Below, piece after piece: positions 13,201 through 25,752 of a DNA stretch of 64,000 nt. Source of the DNA: Annulohypoxylon bovei var. microspora (lineage: Eukaryota > Ascomycota > Sordariomycetes > Xylariales > Hypoxylaceae); NCBI GenBank assembly GCA_022836615.1, contig MU405326.1, positions 65,566 to 129,565 of the forward strand. The letters run 5' to 3'. The number at the start of each line of letters is the position of its first letter. Position 1 is the first letter of the stretch. Under the pieces are notes generated by a model. It was not told the origin of the DNA and made no database searches. It saw only the letters and a list, made by a program, of their open reading frames with translations. Both the position numbers and the translations under genes were made by a program.

Positions 13201-13664
13201 AGATCATTGCAGCGCACTTGGATTGGTTCAATATCCGATACCATCTCCCCAGTCTAAACAGAACCCCCCACGTCCCGCGGCGTTTGACGCTACAAGTTCG
13301 ACTTCAAAATCGTCGCGAGGGCGTCGAGTGGGAAATAACCCGCGTGGAAGCCGGCAAAGTACCGAAGCCGGATGACGAGTTCAAGCAAGCGCTTGATAAG
13401 GTCTACAACGCCGATGGCAAGGTGTGGAGGTCCCTAGTCGATTCAGCCGCTAGTAAGACGGATCATCGTGTAGGAGACTTGATTAAGGCCGTCGACGAGG
13501 CAGTAAGACGGCTCGCGATGCAGTCACCGACAGTGGTGAAGCAGCAGAATCAGCCTAAGGCCCAAGTGCAATCGAGGAACCCAGCTCAGGCCGTGTATCA
13601 TAAGGCGATGGCGGCCAACAGGGCTCGACCGCAGGCGGGGCAGGTGGTGGTTCTGGATGATTAA
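10262..13664 (+). CDS. med14: Mediator complex subunit 14 (Rgr1)
   Basis: Two exons, 10262-12165 and 12218-13664, give 1116 residues. MED14 is the scaffold that links the middle and tail modules of Mediator and is needed for RNA polymerase II transcription in the nucleus. The N-terminal region after an Asn/Gly-rich linker reads LPDEIRHITEGFVPLGTLLARL and continues THNQLVDEIVALAKMP, the conserved MED14 start; the body contains WIENLNTLLSIRLNLEDYDNIPYHFQNYTI and similar conserved blocks. Total length matches filamentous fungal orthologues. A short AACGGC tandem repeat near 10344-10367 encodes the Asn-Gly run. The intron donor is GTAAGT; its acceptor is a CAGTAGCAGTAG cluster, so the splice point may vary by 3-9 nt. 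An upstream alternative ATG two codons later exists. Confidence 0.93.
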
Positions 13665-14401
13665 AAATAAGTTGTGGCGCAAGGAAGCGACAGGTATACG
13701 ACACGAAAAAACAAAACACAAAAGGCTCAAGAGAGAATGCGATGTTGCGAGTTGGGGACGTCGGTCATACTTGAGATACCCTTAGGAAACGGGATGAGTT
13801 GGGCGACTGGGGGGGGATATAACCTCCAATTGCCTACAATGATGAAGGCTGCGATGAAATTATTAGTAATGATATTTGTCAAAGCTGTTTTTTCCTCCGG
13901 TTACCGTGCAGTACTGGCGTGTGGTGTCATTGTGGATACGTTGAAGCTCATCTGGCTATCGAAAACGAGCAGAGATAGCTAATACATAAATATTGAACTC
14001 CTATACACCTATACTCGTATCAAGGGGGGCTGAGTACATCTTGCCCCCTTTCGGTGAAACAAGACCGTTACCTAGAGCAGTTTCGCGGCAACGGACCGTG
14101 CTGTAGGAGCCCTGTAGATTGGGCAGGTCATACCTAATCTAGGCGCTATCAATGCAACCTCGGGAGCAGAAGATGCGTATTGTTAAATACCCCTTTCAGT
14201 CTTATGATGTCAGGGAATCCTACCTAACTCCTAGTTGCTATCGTAGATTGAGCAATTGCCAATATCCATTGGGCAATTACATGATACTTGAGGCTAGTAC
14301 TCTAGATTTCACTTTTTATACTTCGAGTCGCGGGAACGACTTAAATTCTTCTAGAACAGAACAGAACAGAACAGAGCGGAGTAGCAGTAGACCTGGGCAA
14401 G
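13665..14401. other. intergenic, MED14 3' side and DUF7053 leader
   Basis: No gene is supportable here. The region contains the presumed MED14 3' untranslated sequence and the promoter/leader of the downstream DUF7053 gene, including a pentanucleotide repeat just before its start codon. Confidence 0.55.
14353..14374. repeat. AACAG pentanucleotide tandem repeat in leader
   Basis: About four consecutive AACAG units lie some 28 bases upstream of the proposed DUF7053 start codon, so probably inside its 5' untranslated region. Confidence 0.8.
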
Positions 14402-15183
14402 ATGTCGTGTAAGTTCTAGGACCCCTCCTATTCTTGTTCCCCGCAGCGCTGTGTCTACCTAGACCGCCGTCTACATATGTGTACAATCGTCACCGCCCGC
14501 AAACCAGGAGTCACATACACATACCTACCTACCTAACCTACCTAAGAGGTACCTAAGTAGGTACCAGAAAACCAAATCGCTAACCCTCGCTCAAACTAGT
14601 CTTCACGGGGACCGCCAAGCTCTCCAACACATCGCCGATCCCGGCGGCGGAGGGGGCGGGCGACAGGATCACCCGGGAGGCGGCGGTGGCGCTGCTGCAC
14701 GACCACGGGTTCTTCCTGCGGACGGAGCCGCACTACGTGTCGCACCGGGCGCTGCCGCCGCAGCAGCCGAGCGACAACGTGAGCGCGGCGACGGCGCGCG
14801 GCGCGTACGCGCTGCCGGCCGGCCTCGAGCCCCTCGGCAGCCCCGCCGTCAAGCTCTACGAGGTCGTCGACCACGTGCCCAACCCCGTCTGGAGCTCCAG
14901 CGTCGTCAGCACCGAGGAGTTTGTGGATTGCGCAGACGGCCTCTGGGTCCGCATCCGCAGCCCGCTTGCCGTGGTTATGGAGACCAGGTGGACGGTCAGG
15001 GAGAGGGAGGGTGGGGAGGAGGGCGAGGGCGCGTTGGAGCTGGCGGAGGATGTCGAGATCAGCTGCTCGAAGCTGCTGCTGGGCATTGTGAAGACCCAGG
15101 TCGAGAGCAATTGGAGGGGCATACATGCGAATATTATTAAGCGCCTGCTGGAGGACGCGAGGAAGGGGAAGGGGGCGGAATAG
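14402..15183 (+). CDS. DUF7053 domain protein
   Basis: A 7-nt first coding exon (14402-14408, Met-Ser plus one base) and a second exon 14600-15183 join in phase to 196 residues; the protein begins MSFFTGTAKLSNTSPIP. The 191-nt intron has a GTAAGT donor and a GCTAAC branch site at about 14578. The body carries the fungal DUF7053 pattern: LLHDHGFFLRTEPHYVSHRALP near the N-terminus, YEVVDHVPNPVWSSSV in the middle, WVRIRSPLAVVMETRW, and CSKLLLGIVKTQVESNWRG at the C-terminus. The function of this family is not known to me; the fold may resemble START-like lipid-binding proteins, which is an inference. Codons are strongly GC-ending, which creates a spurious long antisense frame. It runs tail-to-tail with the protease gene 600 bp away. 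Confidence 0.85.
14521..14565. repeat. dense TACCTA/TAGGTA cluster inside intron
   Basis: Within the DUF7053 intron the words ACCTACCT, AACCTACCTAAG and GGTACCTAAGTAGGTACC follow one another. The same words are scattered through other non-coding parts of the window. Confidence 0.7.
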
Positions 15184-15783
15184 AGTGTAGATGGCGGTTA
15201 TATAGGGGCGGCATATAGACGCGCTATCATATCAATATTTTAAATGCTATCTTACCTAGCCTTTATGGGTAAGGGGGTGGACGGATGATAGCGGCTTGAA
15301 GCTGCCAGCGTCGGTCTTACGACACCCCAAAAGCCCCTCTTTCAAGCCCTTGGTGTGTATATGGCTAGAATCGAAGCGGCATGGCGTTGATGTACGTCAT
15401 ATTACGAAGTAGAGACGGGATATTAAGACATGCATATTGTTGTGCCGTGTCGGTGAGGGTATAAAAACCTCATCGAATATGATAAGGGACGATTATAAGC
15501 AACTCATCTTATACATATGAATCGAGAGTACTTTGTCGAGATACGATTTAATTTAAACGATGTATATCACCCGATTTCTGCGAACATGTTGTTTCACAAA
15601 AACTCCTATTATAGGAGGTGACAGATATAATTTATAATTTATTAAAACAAATGAAAATGTTATATTCGTCCCTAAGTATCCATTGCCGCTAATCATCATA
15701 CATACTCCCATTATAAACCCACCCTCCAATTCCTGTCCTCATGTTCCACTATGCCAGCATAGCTCTCGCGGAAAACACCCAGC
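15184..15783. other. intergenic between convergent genes
   Basis: This 600-bp stretch separates the ends of the DUF7053 and protease genes. It presumably holds both 3' ends; no gene or repeat is evident. Confidence 0.5.
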
Positions 15784-18181
15784 TTACGTCTCGATCGCCA
15801 CGCCAATAAAAGCCGTGGTAGTGCCAACGCCCAAGAGCCCGAGCCCGACCATGGGGCCCACGACAGGCACAAAGGACGTGACGGCCGCGGCGGCGTGGAA
15901 GCCGCCTCCGATGGCCATCAGGTTCTTGCCGTTGCTGAAGAAGTCGCCGACGTCGCCGAAGAAGCCCTCCTCCTTGAGCTCGACCACGGGCCGCGCCATC
16001 TGCGCCGTCAGGAACTGGTCCGCGAGCACCTGGTGCAGCACCAGCGCCTGCGCCACCTTGCTGATCTCGCGCGCCAGGTCGTTGAACAGGCCCTCCGGCT
16101 TGCTGCTCTCGCTCTCGCCGTCGATCGCGCTCTCGATCCGCGCCCCCTTGGCCACCGTGCCGAACATCTGAAGCATCTGGTACGCGTGGTGGTCCTTGAC
16201 CACGCTGCCGAACACGTCGCCGACTACCGGCACCTTGGACACGGCGTCGATCCCGGTGTTGGCCGTGTCGACCGCGAAGCCCACGGTGTCCAGCGTCGCC
16301 TTGCCCACCAGCTTCGCCCCGTCCGACACCACGTCGCCGACGGACCGCGCCGCGCCCTCGAAGAACCCGCCCACGTCGTCGAGCCAGCCCTCCTCGGTCG
16401 CGCCGCCGCTAGGCGCAGACGTGGAGCTGGCCTGCGCGAACTGCCTGATGAACGCGGCCTCGTTCTCGCTCGCGGCGCTGGGGGGCGAGGACGAGTCGAT
16501 ATCCATCGCGCTCTCCGGCTTGACGCTGCCGATGAGCCCGAGCGTCGGGATCTGCACGCGCGTGAGCAGGCCGCGGGTGATCTCGGCCGCGACGTCGTCG
16601 ACCAGCTTGTTGGCGGCGTCGCCGACCACGCCGATCGTCGCCATGATCTCCGCGAACGGCAGCCGGATCGCCGGGCTGCCGACGGGTGTCAGCGGCTTGA
16701 AGGGCGCGTTGAGGATGTCCCCCAGGTTGTCGAAGAAGCCTTCTTCTTTGCCGCTGCGCTGCTGCGCGATCAGGAACGTGCTGTTGGCGAGAAGGGCGCG
16801 CCGGAGCGAGGCGTCCACTGCGGGGTTGGGGTTAGCGGGCGGGTAAGTAAGAGATAGGGGCAAGGGGAAGGGGATGGGGCAAGCTAGATACGTACGGTCG
16901 AAGTGGCCCTCAGGCTGCGCGAGCTTGATCCCTTGCACGATGGTGGGCAGGAGCACGGCGCCGATCGGGCCGGCGATGACGGGGCCGAGGGTCTCGGCGA
17001 TGTCCTTCGTCAGGCGGAAGATCTCGTCGACGCCCTCGAAGATCCAAAACTCGGTCTTGCCGGCATCTGTCCCGTTCGCGGGGGTCACGACGTTGTCGCC
17101 AAGCTTGGCGATCTCGCGCACCTGGTGTCCGGTGGCGGCGTCGGCCTGCGAGATCACGTCGCTGCTCACCGGCACGAGGTTGATCTGGCCGGGGTTGGCT
17201 AGCGGCAGATCGAAGGCCGCGATGTAGTCCTGCACGGGGTTGCCGTAGCGGCCGAGGACCGAGGCCGTGTTGGCGTCGCCGCCGTAGACGTGCGTGGCGA
17301 TGGCGCAGAGGTCGGAGCCCCTCAGTACCGGGCCGCCGGAGTTGCCGCCCTCGGAGTCGATGAAGTGCTGCAGCATGGTGTCCTTCTGCTCCATCAGGTT
17401 GAACTCGGTGGTCTCGAACAGCTCGTACATGCGGCCGCCGCGCTCGCCGTTCCGCTCGTCGATCTTGTCGGCCGGGTAGCCGACGACGCCGAGCTCCAGC
17501 TTGTCCTTCGCCGGCGTCTCGATGTAGGGGAACGGCGCGGCGTTGGTGAACGGCTCGTCGAACATGACCATCGCGAAGTCGTGCGCCATGGAGCCGCGGT
17601 TGGACAGCCACTGCGAGGTCGTGACGACGCGCTTCGCCTTGCGCACCTCGACGGACGCCTCGTTGATGCTGGACGCGCCGTTGTAGCCGGCGTAGGCGAT
17701 TATCTCGCGGGCTCGTCCGCCGTTCGCTCGCCATGTGAATACGTTGTGGCCGGCGGTGATCATCACGTCGGGGCGGATCAGCCAGCCTGTGCCGTGGGCG
17801 AATTTATTGTCGCCCAGGTTCTCATATTTGATGAAGAGTTTGAGGATCGCTGTGATCTGCTGTTAGTATGGTATTCTAATAAAAAACAATATGTATATAC
17901 TAACATCTGTATTTACCGCCAGGGGCAAAGTGAAGGGGGTCTACGAGTTTGCGGTCATCGCCCTCGACGACGGACTCCGAGCCTGGGTTCTTGTGAGGTA
18001 TGAAGACAGCCCTGCTGGTGTCGACCTCCTCCTTCTTGTTCGTTTCCAGGTCCCAGACACCGGCAATGGTGGTCGTGATCTTGTTGAGGGCAGCGTTGAT
18101 GCTGAGCGCCTGGGCGTCGATGTCCTGCACCTTGATGGCGATGGCCTCAACGGGCTCAGGGACAGCAATAATGACGGTCAT
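15784..18181 (-). CDS. trypsin-like serine protease with repeated EEGFF modules and hydrophobic C-terminus
   Basis: Exons 18181-17905, 17849-16896 and 16817-15784 join to 754 residues; introns of 55 and 78 nt have GTTAGT/GTACGT donors and CTAAC branch sites. A glutamyl-endopeptidase/trypsin-like domain spans about residues 95-330: GTGWLIRPDV, catalytic His about 127 (TAGHN), Asp about 183 (AHDFAMVMF) and Ser about 263 (GGNSGGPV) are all present. There is no signal peptide, so it is probably cytosolic. The following 420 residues contain a short acidic-aromatic module repeated four times, near 435 (EEGFFDNLGDIL), 552 (EEGWLDDVGGFF), 652 (PEGLFNDLAREI) and 693 (EEGFFGDVGDFF), twice preceded by a matching LANSTFLIAQQ/LADQFLTAQMA segment. 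The last 50 residues are Gly/Ala/Val-rich (FVPVVGPMVGLGLLGVG) like a membrane-inserting glycine-zipper. Substrate and role are unknown. Codons are very GC-rich compared with the housekeeping genes. Confidence 0.87.
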
Positions 18182-21100
18182 TTTGAAGGAAGGGTGTTGT
18201 GAATGAAAGATGAGAGATAAAATATCAAGACGGATAAAAAAGTGAGTCGCTTTAGCTGGGTATCTTCGAGAGTTGTGTGTGTTTGAGAGTTGTTGCACTG
18301 CAGACAGAAGAGGGATGAGAGTTGGCTTTATATTCTTCGCTATGGCTTGCTCATACAACAGAACTATCGTGAGCTATCATAACTCTTCGACTTCCCACAT
18401 TTGAGTTACCTCGGCGACCCCGACGAGTACCGCAATAGTATCAACCTCATCTCTCGAACCACCTCTCTAGCTCGTTCTCCTCTTCGAGCATAGATGGGAC
18501 AAAATGATTGCACTCAGCTTCACGAATCCCGTGGTATATGCACGGCGCTGCCACTAGTTGGATGACGCGTAGGCACAGGTGATGGTTTCGCTTGTCTCAC
18601 TCTTGGTTGATGTCTGCCATTGGACGACGATTGGAAAATGTGATAGATTTGTGTCGATAGTTCTAATTGGGAGCTCTAGCCAGCTGGAAAGAACGCTCTA
18701 GCTATAGATCATGGCATGATGTCGGGCAAACTAGCGAGATAGGGCTGGGCGGATTAGTCTTTGTCTCGCTGCAAATACTGTATCGTCTGGAGGCATGAAA
18801 AGCTGAACTGCAGTAGACGTCGTTCTAAGGCAGGTTAAGCTCCCCAGGAACAGCTAGAGATCTTGATAGAGCTAGGCACCGCCTTAGGGCTAAGCTCGAG
18901 AGTTGGGAGCAGCCGTCACGGATTTCTCCAGAACGGGATCTGGACCTCAGCGATACATAGCCACGTGGAATCGAGATACGCTGGGCTAGGTTGCTCGTCC
19001 GCCCAAACTGTCGGTTCTATGCAAGCCACGCTCCGGAAACGGTATCCATATCACCTGGCCAGACCCTATTAGATATGACGAACTCGAAGCTTGAGCTATC
19101 CGGCGCATATCTATCGTAGCTATTCAAGGAGTAAACATACAGAAGCAGATTAGTGTGGCGCGGGGCTGAACGGACGCCATCCTAGATGAGGTTATTCGCT
19201 CGAATAGTCAGCGCCAGAAGGCGTGAGCTAGGCCCCAGCCGCGGTCTAGTGTCAAAATTCATACTAGTAACATCGTGTGATGGGCGCTTACATAGAATCG
19301 TTGAGAATAGGGTGATTTAAATGAGAGATAATGAGGGAATATGTTTTTTTCTCTTTTCTTCTTCTATTTCTTTCTGGGCAATTGGAAATATGTCGTTTGA
19401 TTGAGAGGAATTTCGCAGTTTCTATAACACTAGGTAGGTTCAGACACAGCGATTTGAGGATAATTATTATGTTTAACTAGTAGGTAACTATACTAAACTA
19501 AGACTTAGTTATACATAATTTGGGGCTCCTACATCCTATAGACAAGATAGCCACTGTTAGGAAATTATATTGCCTTCGTCTCCTTAACTATAGACCCCTT
19601 AAAATTGGTATAGTACGCCAACGCCAATTAATACTATGGGGAAACCTTCCCACTAGTTAACATGCTGTCAAAAATTAGGAAAGATAGGTGATTGGCTAAA
19701 CGAGTATAGCACGAACCATCTAGGTCTCTATTGGTCTGTACCCATCTGCTAGTTGAGGGGACGACTAATAGTAGCTGAACCTGAAGCCCCCGTCAAACAT
19801 AGACGTTCGATCTTAGAAGATGGATTGAAGAGGGAGCATATTCTTGACACTGCCTGATAGTTGTATCAGATTGTTGACTTGGTAAGGAATATACTCTGTG
19901 GTGTGACCAAGGACAATAATTTGAGAAGGGGAGATCCTTCAGAACAGGGCCGAATTTTCTAGAGAAGAAATCCTGTTTAACTTGGTATACTGTCGCAGTG
20001 GTCGTATGTCAAGGGGCCATGTGATGCTATTTTGTGATACCCCCTAGGAAATGCCTCTGTCCTCAATCTCTCTAGATTGTCAGGGTCTGCTAGTTACCCG
20101 CAGGACTATACTTCTCGTCGATTCATTGTTTCTATCACAAAGCCGTTCCCATCATCCGGTGTCCTCCAGTTTGCGCATTCTCGGGTTTAGTCTTGTTGAC
20201 CCATGAAATTGTTCGAGAGGGGTAAAATGAAAGGGGTAAGATGAAGTTAGTGAAGTAAAATGCATTACATAATTGACACGATACGGAGTGAATAGTCCCT
20301 GTATAACAACCAACTACCTTGGTGTGTAGCCAATCAAACCCGTACCTTGAAGGGTACGGTAATTTGTAGCCTTGCAGGCCAGCGATATCTCTTGGCTAGA
20401 TCCCACTTATACTGACCCCGGGTTGAGCAAAGCAATTCGTTGAAATATAAACCTAGCAAGGATAACAAGCTCATCTGCCTGTAGATATATGGACCAGGAA
20501 GTTGAGACTTGCCCCAAGCGTCTCGAACTTGCCGTCCCGGTCCGGTCCGTAGATCGATTTACCGGGAATCAAGATGCAGAATATGAAGTGCTATCACACC
20601 ATAGATGAAGCAATCCTGGACAAGGGTTATATGCGAGAGCTCTGCTAGCGTGGTGTTGACAATGCAAATTTCTGAACCCATGATGTGGATTCCGAGGTCA
20701 TTTCCGTATGTGATACACTCGATGGACACTTTTTATGTACTGGTTTAGGAAGTTATACTCGAACTTGATCCACGGCAATGCAAGCAACTGTGAGATGCCG
20801 AACCAGGTTGTTGCCAACTATCTACCTACCCAGGTAGTTTCCAGGTTGTCACGGCAAAACCAAGAGAAAAGATTGAAGGTTTTGAGTGGTCTACCGGGCT
20901 AATATAGCCCGGGGAAATGGTATTTATAAGAGCGTATGAGCAGGGGTTTAGTAAGGGCTATGATCCACGTTTCCCACGTGACACAGGTATAGTTTACAAG
21001 GGCAATCGATCGATATCGACGGGCCGACACAAAGAGTGAAGGGAACCTGGAAGGAAGTAGCCTAGAAATATACGTCAGAACAATAAAATCTGCAAATAAG

Positions 21101-22043
21101 TAAGAGAGTTTGAGGTGAGGAAGGACATAATACAGACTTGAAAGTATAAAAAAGCTTTTGACGAAAGAGTCTACGAAATAGATCTCTAGTCCACCTTGAT
21201 AACAATAGCTTCATATCCAGAGATAATCAGAGTCGTAGTAGCACACCGTCTCGTTTGAATCGAGTCCGAAAAGAAGCTCACGCTGAGACGTGGGCTATCC
21301 ACGGGACTGTCCCTGAAGAATAGGGGGCTATCGTCAACTTCCCTAGGCCACAGAAATCGCACCCACACTCAAGGGGAGAACATAGCAGCCATGACTTCTA
21401 TGAATATGGGTCTTTAGACTTTGTAATTTTCCAGAGGCTCATGTGACAGCATCGTAATTTCTCCTTGAAGACCCAAATATTTCGAGTGAATTGTGTTTCT
21501 GTTGGTTGAGCGTTGCAAAAACAAAGTAGCAACAACGAAGAACTTCAAGCAAGCCCGGGAATAACAAATCTGACATCCAAATGATGACATCTAGTAGCAA
21601 AGATTCCCGCGGCCGAGATCAAAGGAATCCATGTACGTCCGTGTGTCGCCGTAGGAATCCGGTATCAAGGTTCCTGCATGCCCGGGCATTTCTGACACAC
21701 ATGAAGAGCTAACCATAAAGTGTGATGATAGGTCAAAGTCCGACTTTGAAGCAAAGCCAAGGCTGTTAGGCTAGATCAAATCACCGATGTCAACGGCGGC
21801 CCGTTCACTTACATAGATTCTTGACGAAGATAGAGTTGCGTAGCGCAAGGCTAACACCGGGAGGTGGCTCCCAGAGACGAGTCTTATGAGGGAATAGAAA
21901 TCGTTATCGATTTATCGATCCTAGTGACCTTGTACAATAGTCCGAGCAAATATTGCTGGAGAAAAGGGATCTACTGTACTACGTATGTGGATGACAACGA
22001 CGCGGCCGGCGGAGGCTTAGAGTGTTGCGCACGGCATCAAAAA

Positions 22044-22060
22044 CGACGACGACGACGACC
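22044..22060. repeat. GAC/ACG trinucleotide microsatellite
   Basis: Five to six ACG units in a row lie in the gene-poor region. Confidence 0.75.
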
Positions 22061-23971
22061 TTGGCAAGGCCGTAGAAACCACGGAAACGGTAGTATGTAC
22101 CGGGTGTCGTTGTCCTGACACGAGGCAGGTCTGGATATTAATCCGTTCCCAATTTGGTCCGGATTATGAAAGCTACAATGATCTCCGGGGTAACACAATG
22201 AGTATTGTAATAGAGGTTAACTTCTCAACAATGTTTCGGAATCCTTCACGCTATGATTTAATACATACTAGCCTCGCGCTGTCAAAGCGGTTTACTGTTA
22301 GAGGTATAATGTCCGGTGCTCGAGGAGTCTGCATACATAGTACACACACATATTGCATAGAAACATTCCGACGCTCCACTTGAGGTGGTAGAGCCATGAC
22401 GATTCTTCACTAAAGTGGGCTTGCGCCCGCCGTATGGGGGTCGAAGGCAGAGAAAACGAGGCACTAAGGCTGCGAACTCTTCATCGGACGGTAATCTTAC
22501 ATTAAGCAAGATGCATATTCTACGCGACAAGCTCATTCGCCGGACACGCCGTAACATAGAAACAGATCATTGCCTACCTTTAACTACCCCGTCGGGCTCG
22601 TGTTCGTGATGTGATATATGTAGTAACGGAATTCGTAGACCTTGATATGTACTGGTGCCGGTATTCTCCTTGACGATCTTCTCATAGAGAGTTTTCCTAT
22701 CAAGATGTATTCTTGGCTTTCGGTTTTTCGGCATCCTATAGCAGGCAGTTAACTACTCAGCAGCGTATGGTTAAGTGACCATGACGACAGGAGTAATTAA
22801 ACCCAGCAGCACCCACTAAGATGTTTGATAAGCTCAAGAATTAGGTAAACTATAAGCTAGGGTTATAATGCATTTCATCGTAGACGGGGATAGGATTCAT
22901 GGGTTATGTGACCTGGACTCTGATGAAGCTATCACGACGCTGCCAAGAAGAGGATTTTCAACCCCGCATGCAGTTCAAGCATTAACCATGCCGGCACTGA
23001 CGACCCCTCATCGTCATTACGTATTGAAATCTCGTGAAGTCCAGGATAAGGAGGCAGGTAGGTGAAGTCTTGGGAGGAGACGGGAACGGAGGAGATGATA
23101 ATGCGAACGTAGTACCATTGGGAAATCTCCCTGCGGGCGGGCGAGCGAACAGACCGCGCGAGCAATCTCCCGGCGCTCGTCGGGTGCCTGCAGGCGAGAT
23201 ATTGGAACCTCCGGCTCTAGATGCCTGGAATGTTCAATGTTGTCATTCTAAGGCGACCTAGGCGAAGCAACAAACAACAAGCGCAATTATCAACGAAATG
23301 TTTCCTGCAACAAGGTATCATTGCAGAATAGCTTGGACATCTTAGCCAAGAAGACTTTCTCTTATCAAGAAGGACATAACTGTGACTCGGACCACATAGA
23401 GGTCCTTGTCTGCACCTAGAGGCACGATGTTACTCTCTTTGTTCACGTCCTCGTCCGTGCGCTGTTGTTTTTAAGGGTTTAATTTTGTTTACATAAAATT
23501 GAGATAGTATGTATAATAAGTAATGAATAGCATAGTGTATAAGTTATCCAAGCATTATAAAGTGTACAAATGCTGACTATTGAATATTTCGGAATTATTC
23601 GAATATTATTCATGTGGTTGGTAAGATGGGAGAAGGTGAAGATGGAGAAATGGGAGAGAAAGAGTTCACTTGTAGACTATTAAAATCCTATTCTACGGAA
23701 GCTTATTATTCGGTACTCTGCTGCAATGTCACATTGTACAAGAATTTCGCAGGGATTCAGGGTTCTCACCCTAGCTATTTAGGATTTTCTGCAAGGGGAG
23801 CGGTCACCGTGAACCACATTGCCTTACATCTTGGCCAACGTAAAACAGGGATGGAACGGACTTTTAGGTCTCTAAACTCTCTCTAAAGTCTGTAAAATAC
23901 CTAGCGTCATCCGCGGCAGGCACCGCTGCCACCAACCGCTTGCCACTGCCACCGCGCGGCCCGCCACCTTT

Positions 23972-24022
23972 TGCCTTGACTTGCCTTGACTTGGCTTGCC
24001 TTGACTTGGCCTCACTTGCCCT
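23972..24022. repeat. degenerate CTTGCCTTGA tandem repeat
   Basis: About five imperfect copies of a 10-11-nt CTTGCCTTGA/CTTGGC unit follow a GCCACC-rich stretch. A low-complexity CTGCCACT run at about 24100-24120 follows. No coding function is apparent. Confidence 0.7.
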
Positions 24023-25752
24023 GCCACTACCCATCGCACGCCTGCTATTGTCCGCCATTGCCCGCCATCGCCCTGCCTCTTCTAAGGTTCTGTCTCAGTG
24101 CCACTCTGCCACTCTGCCACACTTACTATGGGGCTTACACCGTTTCACCAACTTCAAGTTCACTCGCCACGAAGTTCATCCCATCCCTTGTTCATTCTCC
24201 CACTCCCAACGCTCGGATCTCTATTGCATCAAACCTGTAACACTAATTGGTCGTCATGAACTCTTCAGCTCCATCTAGATGCACCAGCTCAACACACAAT
24301 CAGAATGGACCTACTACATTTGTACATATGTACTCCAACCGCGGGTATCTTGCCTCTGGCATTCTACATATGTCGGCATGCATAACACACCGTAGAGTGC
24401 AGAAAAGAGTGGGTGATAGAGTGGGATGAGAAACGAAGAAACAAATTTCGACCAGAATGGAAAGGCTTGAGATTGTACTCACACCTAAATGACCCCTAAT
24501 GACCTAGGAGGCTAGAACTTGCTTGTCAAACTTGCTTTGCTAGGAACCTAGGTCAAAAGGTAGTGTCTCTAGGCTGTCTAGGGTATCTCTGGGTCTCTCT
24601 AGAGTCTCGAGAGAAACCCCCGGGCTTTCAAGGGATTGTTAATTCCCCATGCCGGTGTCGATCAATTTCCTCTCACAAACCCAACCAATCCAAGGTTCGC
24701 TCGAGCATCTATCGTCTCCCTGACGAAAACATGCCTGCAGCGATGCTTTGACCTCACTCGAAGCAAATTTACACTCGATACCCCAGACTCAAATGGGAGA
24801 GGCGATCAACTTCCAGCTCGTGGGTACCCGGAGATTGTAAGATTAATAGACATGACATCCGGACAATTTTTCTCGGATATCTTTACCCTTTGGTTTGCTT
24901 GATGGTTATCTCTATCTTTTCTATCTCGCTTGAAACTTGGTTGGTATCGTCGTCTGTCTTTTGCTTCTGACGGTATATGCGTCAAACAGGGACCAGCCCC
25001 TTTGCTATTTGCTCTTTCGTTCGCAACGCTTTGCTTCTTGTCTGAGTCTATTGTTAGATATACTTCGTACAGTACGTAAACTTGGCGACCTCGGTTTTCA
25101 TCTGTGTCGTCATCTTAAACTCTCGCCTTTGCTTTCTCGCCCGGATTGAGAACTTGAAAAGTGAGCGTTGTTGTTTCAGACCTCCCCAGCCTGCGATTGT
25201 CGACCACTTTATTTTTTTTCAGCCGCCTCACAACGGAACGAAAGGGGCTCCATAGCCAAATTTATCTTAATATACGCTCGTCGACTTTACACGAGATTTC
25301 GGAAGCTTTACTAAGCTAAAATTTGGCGAGAAGGAGAAATACCCACTAATCAACCAATTTCCCGGTTATTTTCCCCGTTTAGCAAGTAAACATTGCTCTG
25401 GGTCTTGGCCTATTCCGAATCGCCATACGACAATTGGAGTCGACGCGAGGGCACCCAAGAAGAAAACTTGAAGCTGCCCCCTGTCTCTTCGTAACAACAA
25501 CTACCTTTCAATCTAGAGCTTTAGTCGTCGCTCGTCATACGCGAAAATCGATCTTTCAGCTTTACCAGACAATTACACACGCACACCTCGCTACTGCTGT
25601 GTGATCCTTCGAGAAATCCTGGAATGTTCTGATGTGTTACATAAATCCTCGGCAGCCTGCATAATCGACCGAAGTTACCACGGTACTGGATCAGCTGCTG
25701 TCTTATTATTGATTCAATATCGGACGACGACGGTGGAAGATATATACGCTCC

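Larger units (their letters stand above)
18182..25752. other. 7.5-kb gene-poor region
   Basis: No intact gene is supportable. Reading frames are short and stop-rich on both strands, especially 19100-21100. Base composition is ordinary, unlike the AT-only blocks at the window ends, so this is not strongly RIP-mutated DNA. Scattered CTAG-rich words and a short open tail on the minus strand near 21187 (ending GYEAIVIKVD) could be relics of decayed genes. The last 1 kb before 25753 is probably promoter and leader of the next gene. Confidence 0.55.

Noticed and set aside
14596..15126. Long minus-strand frame of 176 codons opposite the DUF7053 gene
   Set aside because: It is Arg/Ala/Pro-rich nonsense produced by GC-ending codons on the opposite strand, while the plus frame has clear DUF7053 motifs.
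15895..17734. Several long frames overlapping the protease gene (for example 15895-16857 plus and 16910-17734 minus)
   Set aside because: They are Arg/His/Ala-rich shadows of the GC-rich protease frame, which alone has the catalytic triad and family motifs.
14402..18181. DUF7053 plus protease as a known gasdermin-protease-type death pair
   Set aside because: The DUF7053 protein shows no gasdermin-like features and the two genes are convergent, not co-transcribed, so there is no support for a functional pair.
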